Below, in pieces: positions 1 to 12,420 of a stretch of DNA of 64,000 nt. Position numbers and translations under genes: made by a program. Every line of letters begins with the position of its first letter. Within the stretch, counting starts at the first letter, position 1. The stretch lies in the NCBI GenBank assembly GCA_023055355.1, contig JALJCS010000004.1, forward strand, positions 23,064,244 to 23,128,243, given 5' to 3'. The DNA comes from Agelaius tricolor (Eukaryota > Chordata > Aves > Passeriformes > Icteridae). A model generated the notes under the pieces. It had not been told where the DNA came from and searched no databases. It saw nothing but the letters and a program-made list of their open reading frames with translations.

Positions 1-2368
1 TTTAAATGTTAAAAGCACAATCAAATACTGACTTCAGGCTAGCTGGAAATGTTTTGATGTTAGCAATGAGTAGCCAATACATTTTTAATTTAGGTTAGAG
101 AAAAAGAAAAGCAAAAATCTCCCTCTTGTACTCCCCCTTCACTCTGCCAAGTAGTTAAATATGATTAACTTGGCATGCACGCACATGACCTTCTATTCTA
201 TTCAAATTAGTTTTTTTAGGTAATTTCTGAAAACTCTTGTCTCATTTAAGTATTTCATAATACGATTCATCTTTTCACTTGCTTTTAAGGGAAGACTACA
301 GTAATATCCCTAAAACAGCATTCTGCCAAATGGTCCTGAATTATGTAATTCACTAGGTTCAACTCTACTGTTATAATAATTTTCAAGACAGATATAATAC
401 ATTATTATTACAGCAACACAATCCTGAATTGAATTTTCCTTTGCTGAATTATTAACACTCTAATGCTGAAATTGATCTGTTTTAAAAACCTCATGTGAAA
501 GGTTTTTTAAATACCACACATGCTCAGGCTCTTTATTTTAAATAGTTTAGAAATAAGCTGGTGGAAACAGGGGACTAAAAAAAAGTCTTATGTTGTCTAA
601 TCTAGCATTAAGTACATGTTAAAGAACACCAAGCATGTTTCCAAGCAATACCTACAGTGTGGATTTAGATCTGCAAAGACCTGATATTTCATCAAGGTTC
701 CAGGAAACCATTTTAAAAACTTACTTATAAAACAAAATGAAAGATGTTTATTTCCATGTGGGATGCCTCTAGAGAAGCTGGCAAGTAACAAGTTTATTAA
801 AATGACAAGTTCAAGGTACTTTTCTTGTTGACTGTAAATAATCTCCCTGTGAGCCAATTAAGAGTGTGGAGATCAAAGGCCCAAGAAGCACTATAAAAGC
901 TGGAATTACAGGGTTAAGGGAAAGCCTTCACAGGCTCCTTCAACACATATAATTTCCTCTAGTCACCCATTGACTGGGTGAAACAGTGCAGACAAGCATT
1001 TTTTTACTTGCTTTGGAGTACAGCAAAAACCAACCCACACTTTAAAGGACGCCTAAATAGGCAGCCTGATCTTACGCACAGTCAAGAATGAATTTAGTTG
1101 TAAACACTGATCCAGGTGAGAAGGCTAAAAGAGAGCTGGGATGAATGCACAGAATGACTTATAAAATGGGCTTCTCTGTTGGGAAGTTATTTAATCTCAA
1201 ATTACAGCTGTTTGTCAGTGCATTTCTTCTCCATAACAGCTTGCCAAAATTGTTCCTTTTTAAGGCAGTAGTCAGAATAGCTAGCAAAGTGTTTCCTAAT
1301 GCAAGGCTTGAATACAATGATGATCTCTGCACACATTATCTTCAAATTTGAAGAGTGAGTGGGGCTTTATGTTGTGTACACAGAGCACTGCCAGCATGTC
1401 TTTAGCCAGAACTTAAGACGCTGAGCTGAAGTCACACCACTGTTTACTGACCAGCATCTGGGCTGCTTGAGTTTCCTTGCACTGCTACCTTGCATATTCT
1501 CAGTAATGAGCTAAGTCCTGTTTTAAGATAGAAAACCTTGAATTTTAAAGCAGGTCTTCACTGCTGTTTCCTGCTAACATAGGGACAGATTCTGAACCTG
1601 TCCAGTCTGTCCCCCTTTATTTCACTGCCTTTCCTTGCCCCTTTTTATATTACAGGGTTCAAGTGCAAGACAAGCTTTCATTATTTGTTGTGACAGATAA
1701 TACCATCAGAATGCTCACTGTGCATAGCCTTAAGTCCTGACAGTAAATGCAAATTTTCATTTAAAGACACCTAAAGCACCAGATGGAGCCCTTACAGAAA
1801 GAAAATGTAACAAACTCTTTCACAGCAAACACAACTGTATCCAAAGCTCCAGTTCACAGATGGAAATCCTTCTTCCCCTCCTGCATGCTCTCCCCACTGG
1901 GCACTTTCACTCCTTACAAAAATCACATTCCCACATCCACCTCTAGGGCTGCTCCCATGCACCAGCCTTGCAGGAAGTCTGGAAGAGTCTTCTAGCTGTG
2001 CAGCAGCCGTGGCTGGACACCTTGCTAACAGTCAGTAAAGCACTATGCCCAAAATCTGCAGCTGAATAATCTTGCTCCATGCACAAAAAGTGGTAGAGCG
2101 TCCCCTGTGTGGCCCTGGGCTGGAACTAACACAATGAGGAAGAGTTCAGGCACAGCACTGGGATGTCTGGAGTCACTGCTGCTGGTGGGTGGCATGGTCC
2201 TATGAAGGGCTAACATTAACCCCGGGACTTTGGCACTGTGCTTTGTTGCACAGTGTATATATGCTGTGTGACAGCTGGTTAGCCCAGGGTGAGCAACACA
2301 ACCGAACACAAACTCCCCTTGCCAGGACCCTCCCAACAGTGCTGTGGCTTCTGCTGATTTGGCTATGT

Positions 2369-3295
2369 ATCACAGAATCACAGAATAAGCTGAGTTGGAA
2401 GGTATTTACAAGGATCATCAGGTCCAACTCCTGGCCCTGCACAGCACCATCCCCAAGGGTCACACTGTGTGCCTGAGAGCACTGTCTAAATGCTTCTTGA
2501 ACTCTGTCGGGCTTGATGCTGTGACTATTTCCATGGGGAGCTGTTCCAGTGCCCAACCACCCACTGCGAGAAGAACTTTTTCAAAACCAGCCAACATAAA
2601 CCTCCCCTGACACAGCTTCAGGCCATTCCCTCAAGTCCTGTCACTGGTCACCACAGAAAAGAGCTCAGAGCCTGCTCTTCCTCTTCCTCTCCCTCTCACA
2701 AGGAAGTTGTAACTGTGATGAGGGCTCCCCTCAGTCTCCTGTTCTCCAGGCTGAACAGACCAAGTGACCTCAGCTGCTCTTCTTACAGCTTCCCCTTAAA
2801 GGTCCTTCACCATCCTCACTGGCCTCCTTTAAATGCTAACAGTTTAATGTCTTTCTTATATTGTAACACCCAAACCAGCCCCCAGCACTGGAGGTGAGGC
2901 TGTCCCAGCTCAGAGCAGAGCAGGACAATCCCCTCCCTTGCCCAGCTGTGATGCTGTGCCTGATGCACCCCAGGACAGGGTTGGCCCTCCTGGCTGCCAG
3001 GGCACTGCTGACCCATGTTCAACTTGCCAGGACCCCCAGGTCCCTTTCCATGGCACTGCTTACAGCACCTCATTCCCAGTCTGTCCATATATCCGGGGTT
3101 GCCCCATCCCAGATGCAAAATCCAGCACTTTCCCCTGCTGAACTTCGTGTAGTTGGTGATTGTCCAGACCCCTGATTTGTGGAGGTCTCTCTGCAGGGCC
3201 TCTCCCTGTCCTGGAGGGAGTCAACAGCTCCTCCCAGTTTTGTATCATCTGAAAACACGCCCAGTGTCCCTTTCAGTCCTGTCTCCAACAACCTG
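2369..3295 (-). mobile_element. CR1 LINE, 5'-truncated, 3' portion
   Basis: On the plus strand it begins with the doubled octamer ATCACAGAATCACAGAAT, which is the reverse complement of the CR1 3' terminal ATTCTGTG repeats. It continues through diagnostic CR1 stretches: AGGTCCAACTCCTGG, CTCCAGGCTGAACAG near 2744, GGGTTGCCCCATCCC near 3098 and GGAGGTCTCTCTGCAGGG near 3181. The element therefore lies in minus orientation, the same as TLE4, and is truncated at its 5' end near 3295. The left border is sharp and the right border approximate. It has decayed and carries no intact frame. Confidence 0.9.
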
Positions 3296-3613
3296 GTGTG
3301 AAAGGAGCCACAGAAACACACGAGCAATGTAATCAAGCCTGAAGGAAGGATGAAAATTCAACCAAAGCTTGTCTTCTGCCAAAACATGCAGAGATTAGAC
3401 AGTTAAATGAAACTGGAAGTAGCTCAAAAGGACTGAGTGGTCAAACTAGAAGCATGCATGTACTTGCCAAGAATGGGACTAAAAACCACTGTGAGGTTTC
3501 AAAAGAAAGAATTAGATCACAAGAGCAGTGGTGCTTGAGCTAAAAACTAAAAATGGGGAGGTTGTAAAACTGTTTGTATTTTGGAAATGTAGGTTTAGTA
3601 GTCTGCTCTTTTG

Positions 3614-3740
3614 TCTGATCACATGAAGTCAATTAAGCTTCTTCATGCCTCAAAAAGCAGGATAATATTGGAAGTCTAGAGAGTGCTTCTTTCCCTTACA
3701 GGGTTGTTGTGAGGATTCATGGATTGAAGATTTGGAGGTA
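3614..3740 (+). mobile_element. MIR-family SINE remnant
   Basis: The stretch ACAGGGTTGTTGTGAGGATT near 3699 is the hallmark 3' part of MIR elements. It is preceded by ...TTAAGCTTCTTCATGCCTCA and GGATAATA, which align in order with the MIR consensus (TTAACCTCTCTGTGCCTCA, GGATAATA). MIRs spread in early amniotes, so this copy is old and diverged; no A or B box is recognisable. Borders are approximate. Confidence 0.75.
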
Positions 3741-6700
3741 CTCCGGTATCACCAAAATGGATCTCTTACATATGCTAGACCAAAATTTAAAAATGAGGAA
3801 GGAATAATCAGTATTCCTTGGATCAAAACACAACTAAAAGATTGGAGCAATCCAATTGCTGTAACAGAGTACCTGTACTAAACTCCAGAAACCATACAAA
3901 CTTTTAGCCAATTCTTAGTTTGCATAAATCAGTATGACACAGACATGAGAAATGTAAAAAAGGAAGCATTTCTGCATTGTATGTAAAACTAATCAGCCAA
4001 ACTGTGAGAACCTAGAAGCCACTACTTCAGAATGCGTAAGACCTTCTCAAAGACAGCCAGATGTCAGATGAACCTCCCTGATTTCTGCAGAAATGCAGAG
4101 CCAGTCTTTCCATCATCACTTCATTTACTATAACCCACCAGATACAGTGTCTTTTATGGCTTTTTGCTATGCAGTGTTTGCACTTAAAGCACTATGTAAG
4201 TATGAAAAACAAACACTGTCTGTGCTTTTCTGATTAAAATCCAATATAAATTATATTCAAAACAGTGCAGCCCACTGGTTAATGGCAAGCTGCCAGTAAA
4301 GACCTGTGGCTGGAGGATGTGCACCACTGATTTAGTGTTTCATCTATCTGCTATACTGTTACTTCTATCTTATTTTAGCATTTCCTATTACTGAATGTTT
4401 TTTCCCATATCCACTCTTATTCCTAACTGGCCAGCTTAGAACTCCAGTTGTGTATTATCTCACACCAGACAGTGCAAAAAAATACTGTCCCACAATGCAT
4501 AATCACTTTGTGACTTGAGTAAGTCCAATTCAATCTCCACCTATGTAGTATACCAGTTCTTTCCCTCCTTGCTTCACTCAAAACTTCTGTTACTTCAATC
4601 CAAATTCATTGCAGAAGCACTTTCCTGCTTCCTGGTCTAAGCTCTGTGAAACTCCAGGTAAAGCAAAACTTTTTATAGATCTGCAGGCAAAAGAGATTAC
4701 CCTAACGAGCTAACTCTGTGTAACTAAGTACAGGGAAAAGTGCATTTCACATGAAAACACAGAACTATCCAAGTCTGTCTAAAAAGTAAGGCAATGCTAC
4801 AGAACATTCACAAGTTAGTTTTTGTGAATTCTCACACAATTTAGGTGATCCAAAACTCTGTTTCCCAAATGCTATTCAAACATGATTATGGAATATAATT
4901 GTTTTGACTGGGCTTTAAGTCCCTGCATTTCAAAAAGTCCTCATTTTACCTTCAATCAAAGTTGAAATTTGCTATTATAATACCTTTAGCTCCCTTTAGA
5001 GCTGTTATGCGTATTTCCCAAAGAGAAAAGATTTGGGGATTCATCATGCACAAACTGATATCTACAATAACACCACTCTTAGTAGGTTTGCTAGAAAAAG
5101 CTTGGTATTTCTGTTCTTTGTTTTGATATTTATAGGATTAAAAACAAATTCAGGCCTGATCTCACAGTATATAATATCTGGGCAAAACACTTCTTGCTGA
5201 TATCAACATGGTTTCACACAACAAACATCCTGCATGTTACAAGAAACTTTAGCAGTGACAGCAGTAAAAGGCAATTTCTTCCTTATTTCTTTTTGTGCTT
5301 CCTTTCTTATCATGATGAGAGCAGGAAAAATATGGCAACCATAACAAAGGGGAATGATGAAAACACTCACAGATGATTACTCAAATTGGGTCCATAAATA
5401 CCACGATTACCTGGCTACTATGGCATTTGATTTCAGGACAACGTGAAGATCCATGAAGGCAGGAGACAAAAAATACCTGCATATCAAACGTTGGTACCCC
5501 AAAACCCTGTGGCTACCTCATATACCAGCAGGCGCACATATTGCAGCAGAGGCAAGGAATACCTTTGTATGCCTTCAGACAGCACTACTGAACAGAGCCT
5601 TCTTCTTCCACTGCAGTGGTGTCCTCACCCCTGTGCACTTGACTTGCCACTTTCCAGCTGACCTGCACAACACCCTGAAGTTGATCACTACAAGAAAACT
5701 ACAGTCAAAATAACAAACACAAAGCATCTCTCCTGCCAAGTGGCAAGACCTTCCAGATCATATGCTAACTTCCTCCACAACCAGCCAGCATAACCATATT
5801 TCACAACACATTAGATGCCTTATGGGTCCCAAGCAAACAATACCCAGGCGCAAAACTCAAGTGCCAGAGATGGCTAGAATAAACTTTGCAGCTCCTCCAG
5901 GGCCAAAACTACCTTTTCAGCAAGGATACCCTAATGTGATGCTATTCTTCTGCATCTATTCTCTGCCATCCCTCAAGACAGACTTGAAAAGAAGGATAGC
6001 CAGAAAACTATGAGTCAAACAGAGCTAAAAAGGTTAGTAGCTGGGACCCAGAAACCACAAGGATAGGTATATCAGGCATGTTTTTTAAAATGCTTTCTTT
6101 CTGTCTCCTTCTTCTCTTCCTGAAGGACTAAATGTAAAATGAAATCGTCTCACAGAAGGACAGCCGCTTCCCCCCTGTGCTCAATCATTCCAGTCACACT
6201 ATGTTGTCCAGTAACCTGCATTGATAATTCCTCATGAATAAAATGCCAACATTATCATCCACAGCTATGTTGTTGACATGCGTTTGTTATTTCACTAAAA
6301 ATACCATTAATTTTCTGGCTTCACAACAGCTGAGCTACTCCCCATTTGAATATACAAAAGAGTATTTTGTTTAAACCAAATTAAAAGCGTTCCAGTAAAT
6401 GACTTCAATTTTGCTGGCTATACTACTTAGTGTATACTGTTCTATTTAAGCCTCTCTTTCCTCATCTCTAGCTCTTCTACACCCCCATCCTTTTCTCTCT
6501 GGTTTTTTTTCCTCCTCCCTTTATATACTTAATCCTTTCATTTCAGGAACTGGATTTTCCCAGCCAGACATCCACAGTCAGAGAGAGCTTCAAAAACGTA
6601 GTGCCAAGGAGTTAAGGCTATGGTGAAATTGCCTCTGCTCTGTTTTTATTCACCTGATTGCCAAAAACTATTTAGCAGTAAGGAAAGAAAGGGAAAGGGG

Positions 6701-9700
6701 AGGGAAAGGCACAAAAATCCTGAATACACCTTCCTTCACCCATCCATACAAGACATTCGCCATTTAAGTCGGAATGAAAACCACCATTTCTGCCAAGCCC
6801 TCCTGGCATCTCACCACTTTATTTGTTCCCATTTGTATCTAATGCTTTTGTCAACAGTTCAACAAAAGTCAAAGCAAACAACCCACTACAAACACTGAGG
6901 GTAACAGCAACAAGCATGAATCCTTCACAATTATCCAGCCCAGCTGCTCAGTGCCTGTCCAGACTGCTTTCATTTACAACAGTGTCAACAAAAGGCTGAA
7001 ACCCAATAACTAGGTGGGTCAATACTACCACTGTAAAGCCTCCAGAGAAGAAAATGCTGTTCTGCTGCTTAACTGCTTCAGCAAACATGCAGAATAATTC
7101 AGTTAGATAGACAAGTGCTTGCCTAATCATTTGTTGTGTGAATTATTCAAGGCTTTCCCTTCAAACTGCTAGACGATGGCTCTTCAAATATTTCCAAGGA
7201 ACCACCAGATGTCCTACAGGAGAAAAGGGAACATAAGGCACATTCTGACGTAAGAGAGGGCAATGGTAACCTGTGATCTTGAAAAGCATTAGTGTTTAGA
7301 GGATTAATGTCTTCTTACACATTGCTTCTGGTATAAAGAACACGCAGCTTTTAACACAAGTGTTAGGCATGCATCAATTTACTAGCTGCTTGAGCTCTAT
7401 ACAGCATAAGCAAGGTTGTGTACAATTTTTCTTCCTTTTTTTTCATGAGAATTGTAAAAGAGTTCTCTCCAGAGAGTATGTAAAGTGTAGGTAAAAATAA
7501 GCACAGTAGCTAGTCAAGTAGATGCAGAGAGGAAACATGCATTTATTCCCATATATCTCTCTTCCTCCGCTGCCCCCTGTGTTCATTTGACACAAGCCAA
7601 ATGCTCACTCACCTTCTTCCAGAGGTTTCACATAGGTTCATGTTTACAGTTTCAAAGAGCAGGACAAAGTAGTCTTACTGCATAGAACCCAGTGCTATAC
7701 ATTATATATTTTACTTTAATTGCCATTTAGGTACAGGAAACAGCCACCTTCAGATGTCTGCTTCCCTGGTTTTTCTGGCTTTTTTCACAATTGCTCCATT
7801 ATATTAACATATTATTTTTAACTTTTTAGCAAATGTTAAGAAAATGGGCAAATTAGGTAACAAATAGTACTTGTTTTGATTTAATCTCATTACTGGCAAG
7901 AGCAACCTGGATGTGAATAAATGTTTTTTCTAGGACCAGTTTACATATACATCACAGTGCAGTGTTGGACGGATATATACCTTAAGCCAGAATACAATAT
8001 CAAATACACTTATGAATATTTTATTTTTGACATCTACAGTAACAGTTGTGAATGCTGAGTAACTAGTATTCCAGAGAGGATTCCTGGCAGTTTTAAGACT
8101 TAGAAAAAGAGTAAGAGAAATTCTCTCTGTATGTCAAATTAAAGAACATATTTTTGTTTTTATAATTAGAATCTGCAACATATTTTGTTTGCAAAACATG
8201 CGGCTTTGCAGTGATTGCACTGTAGCAATCTGGTGTTGTGTGTTGTCAACATGAGAGACTTCTTCTATCAAATAAAGTTTTCTTCCTCTTTCTGTCCAAA
8301 ACAATCATGAAACATTTGTCTACTAAATAGCAGCAGCTCCATCAGGCTGTGATCACCACAGCTGTTAGTACCCACTATAGCCTTACACTACTTCATGGGA
8401 AACTTCTGTTTGATTTACTATTAAAAATCAGGTTATTGCTATTTGCAACCCAAAGTTTGTTTATTTGTATTAGCAGGACTGTTACTGTCATTAGCAGAAT
8501 TTGTAAAATTGCTTAAGGTTCACAGAGAGCAAAGACACAACAGAGAGTGTACTGCAGAGAGAGGTACTGTACAACAGAAAACCCCTGGTATCAAAAGAGT
8601 TGTGACTTGCACAGATTAAATGGGAAAAATCTCTGATGCTAGATACACTAGAAACAGTCTGATGCTGAATACCCTAAAAAATATGGGAAAGAGAGATAAC
8701 ATCACAATTTTTGATGGTGTCTCCTGTTCCTCATCCAGCAGAATAGGAAGAAGCATTGAAAAATGGCACCCCCATCCTTTGCCATAGGTGAATGTAATGC
8801 TGTTCACCAGAAAACCTTCGTAAAGGACACCAGAATCCTAAAGGTCTGGAAAATAACTTTACTGCTTTTAAACTCCTGCAGTGTGACATAGAGCTTTTAG
8901 GCTAGATGGTGAGCACACACTACTTTTCTAAGGGCAACAAACTGATCACTGACAGATGCCTTTATGCTTAAGGTGGGGTCCCACTGCTACTCTCATGTCA
9001 ATTATACATACTGACATGGCTCAGAAAAATACTGTACTTCAAGGGAATGACAGAAAAAGGTTTCTCTAACCTCACACGGTTTACTGTAATTGATTTAAAA
9101 AAGATTATTTTTAAATTATTCAGACACTGAATTCTTCTCATAAGCTGCAGTATTGGACAGCAAGGCTCATTACAAAATAGTAGTTGGAGGTCATGGCACA
9201 AAACTTTTTTCAAAGCAGGGAAGAAAAGCAAAACATTAATTTCTTCCAGGGCTAAAATAAATTGCAATTTGATATTTTTAAAAGAAAAGGAGAGGTGAGA
9301 CAGAAGTATAGCATCAACAGATATGGCTTCAACAAATATATCAGGGAGAAAGGAGAAATATAAACACACAGGTACAAGCTACAATTTCTACAAGCCAGAT
9401 ACAACAATTTCCTAATGCCTGGTATTGGAAGATCACAAGGCAAAGCTTTATGTTATTTAGGTCAGCACTGGCTTTTCAACTCAATGTAACTAGTGATTTC
9501 TATACAGTCAGTCCACTTTGTTAATATAATAAAAAGAGAAAAGGACTCAGAAATACACTGCAATATCTGAAGAGTTTTATGTTGTGTGTGGTCTGTGCCA
9601 AACACAAACCACACACAACTGCAGAAAACCCTTCTGGGGGTTGCTGTAATTGGGAGACACCTCTCTTGGCCTTTTTTCCATACTCCTGCACTGCACTTCC

Positions 9701-11016
9701 ACAGAACATGCCAGTCTGACAAAGCAGGACCCTGCCAGCAAAACCAGTGTTAGAGTTTATTTTGATGTGTCAAGATTAATATAGCAAAGAAAATACTCTA
9801 TGCCCTCTTTCAAACAATATAGTGGCTTGAAATATGCCAGCTTCTCTGTATGGTGAGTCTGTGATAGACAGCTTACCCATTTAATGGAAAAAAGGAACAA
9901 CCCATGTTGAATCTTTTCCTTCTCCTACCCCTCTGCCCCACTTACTCATCAGTATGCATTAAGAATATTCCCACAGCTGTATTCACTGCCTCTTGAGTGG
10001 CAGAAAAACAGAGGTGTCGCTGTGCCTACTAATATTCGTACGCAAACAAGTATCACTGGACTGGCTGCTATGCCTCACTTAAAAGCTCCTTGGTACTCTT
10101 TGTTAAGTTGGCAGATCAAAAAGAAGTGATACAGAGCAATCTGCTGTCCTTTTAATGCAATTAGGAGATTTAAGTGGCATTTCACTTTCAATACTTCATT
10201 AAAACACTGATTGCATCCAGCAATTGCTGATGATACAACATTCACAGTGTTCCCACTACAGTCCTCCCCAAGACTTGGTGGAAAGTTGGGGCAAGCCCTG
10301 AGCTGGCAGCCAGCAGTCAGAGCCAGCAGCCAGCACAGCTTCTGGAACTAGATGTGAGACCTGAACCCCTGGTACACCGCAGCAGGGGTGAGGGTGGCAG
10401 AAGGCCCTGCACCAGTGGTCTCCATAAGTCCTTCAGGAGGCAATGGAAAATACCATCTCCAGGATTTGCTTCTCTTAAGCATGGACCCAGCCTCTTGCTG
10501 GGTCAGCTGCCACATTGCTGACTTTTGCTACATGTCTCCATTTTACAGTTTCTGCAAGACTTTCTACCCCTCAAGTTCCGTTTCTTCTACAGCCTTCTGA
10601 CAGTGAAGCACGTGAGCGGTGAAGTCCAGTAAAAATGTCGTGTGGACACAAGACTTCAATTTTCCTCTTGGATTATTTTTTCATGTTAGTCCAACAAGCC
10701 AAACAATACCTCAGCTTAGGAAAAATACTTTTTTAATTTCTTCCCCCAGTGCACCCAAATGCAAATTAACAGCATCCCAGAAAAAAAGCGACATCAGGCT
10801 GAATTCCTTCAATCCCTTCATTGTGGGAAGCACTGCTGGGGAAGGACCTGGCTCTACCCCCTCTGCCAGGAGCTTGGGGCATCCCTGGGGTACCCTCCAG
10901 CTCTGGCCCTATTGCTACCAGCCAGCACAGCTCCACTGGTGCCAAGGAAAGAACAAACTAAAAAAGATTAATTCGCAGATGTTCATGCATTTCACACAGA
11001 GGGTGCCCTGTGGTCC

Positions 11017-11058
11017 GTTGCCAGGGCAACAGGAGACCACCAGCGCGCGCTTTATTGG
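11017..11058. promoter_or_regulatory. Candidate RFX X-box plus inverted CCAAT (X-Y module)
   Basis: GTTGCCAGGGCAAC (11017-11030) has two perfect 6-bp complementary arms and differs by one base from the palindromic RFX consensus GTTGCCATGGCAAC. ATTGG (11054-11058), an inverted CCAAT box of the NF-Y type, starts 23 bp beyond it. CAGCGCGCGC lies between them. RFX and NF-Y sites at a similar spacing form the X-Y module of MHC class II-type promoters. Function here is inference. Confidence 0.4.
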
Positions 11059-11410
11059 CTTTATGAAGTGCGTCTCGGGGGCTATAGTCCGAGAAATGCT
11101 GCATGATAATCTTCAGGCTTTTCAGAAGCCTTGTTTTGTATTTATCCACATTTAACCCTCTGAGTGTTATTAAGAGCGCCACTATGTCTGGAATGACAAG
11201 GAATGTAGAGACAGGATGTGAGGAGACAAACACATCGTCTCCGTTTCCAGCCTAGAGACCCTGGAAAGCATGTCCTCAGCACCTGCCCTGCACTGAAGTT
11301 TTCACCCACAGCCTGCAGGTAGGCTGGCAGGTAAGCTGTTGTAGGGCAGACCTCAGTACAGCCGTGTCTGGGGACAAAACTGACATCAGAAAGTGCAAAT
11401 GCAACAAAAG

Positions 11411-11434
11411 TGTCACACTAGACTAAGTGTGACA
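11411..11434. promoter_or_regulatory. T-box-like inverted half-site pair
   Basis: TGTCACACT (11411-11419) and AGTGTGACA (11426-11434) are perfect 9-bp inverted arms around AGACTA. Each arm contains TCACAC/GTGTGA, the core of the T-box factor half-site. It lies within the same block as the X-box module. Binding is not shown. Confidence 0.3.
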
Positions 11435-11799
11435 CAGATAAGTGATGGCAAGAACGTTTTCTCAGTAACTTCAAAAGAAGATTAAAAAGAATGAAGATCA
11501 TTTCATCAACTTTCTAGACACATGACACAAGAAAAAACACACTTTTATTTGGAATCCCAATACATGACACAGGCAAACTACCCATGCCAAAACCTTTACC
11601 AAAATTTATAAATTCACATAGAGAACTTCCCTTCCTCTCCTTACTCCAGGCCAGTGTCAGGTGTCTCCCCTAGCTGTCCTCTCACCTCTCCCAGAGCTGT
11701 CCTCTCTGCAGCCCCTCAAGGCCGCACTGCAGATGGGAGGGGCAGGAGGGAACAGGGGTTAAAATCACAAATGACACAACACCCCAAGCAGCAGCAGCC

Positions 11800-12420
11800 G
11801 CCACTGACATCAAGCGCTAATCCAGCAGGAGAAGAGAGGCAGAAAGCGAGGGTGGCAGAAGGGATCAGTAGAAGAAATGGCTTGCATTCAGACTTGCAGG
11901 AGAAAGAGCATGCAGAGACAATCATTTCCTGGGAAAAGCTAAAGCCTAACGAGAATTTACTCTGCCTCCTTTATTCAGACAACCAACCCCTTTGTGGCAG
12001 GGGCTTCCTGACTGACAGGAACCCAGGGCTCTTTAATAGGATTTCCATATTATTTCCAACACCTGCCTATAAGTTATTTGTTTACATTGAAGAAGGCGAG
12101 ATTCTCAAATCAGGCATCTGCTTCTGGTTCAGGCATATTTTAGGAAACCATGTAGAAAGAAGCTTTGTTGCTATGGAGACATTTTTATTTTCTTCCATTA
12201 GTTGGATGAAAAACATTAGCATTTCCAATTTTTTGTTCTTCAAAAGGCCAAATGTCGCTTAAGAAAAGACAGAACTTTTCAAATTGCTATGCAGAATAGG
12301 CTAATCGAGCTTTAGATATTTAATTAATTATTCAACTCAATTAGAGCTGTACCAAAGAGAAGCAGGAAACAGTGCAATTTTCCTGCAAACTTCCCTCAAT
12401 GGCCAATTCCTGCTGGCCAG
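11800..12420. promoter_or_regulatory. Candidate conserved noncoding element
   Basis: Unique, repeat-free sequence with homeodomain-type sites (TAATTAATTA near 12322, TCAATTAG near 12338) and an X-box-like GTTGCTATGGAGAC (12167-12180). It looks like a developmental intronic enhancer. A 202-codon open frame overlaps it (11654-12262) but shows no family similarity. Conservation cannot be tested here. Confidence 0.25.

Noticed and set aside
10619..11155. 178-codon open frame on the plus strand
   Set aside because: No family similarity. It runs through the X-box/CCAAT module and several dyads, and has no splice or promoter support. A chance frame.
11654..12262. 202-codon open frame on the plus strand
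   Set aside because: It has no recognisable domain, low-complexity composition and position antisense inside a TLE4 intron. It lies over a block that looks like noncoding regulatory DNA.
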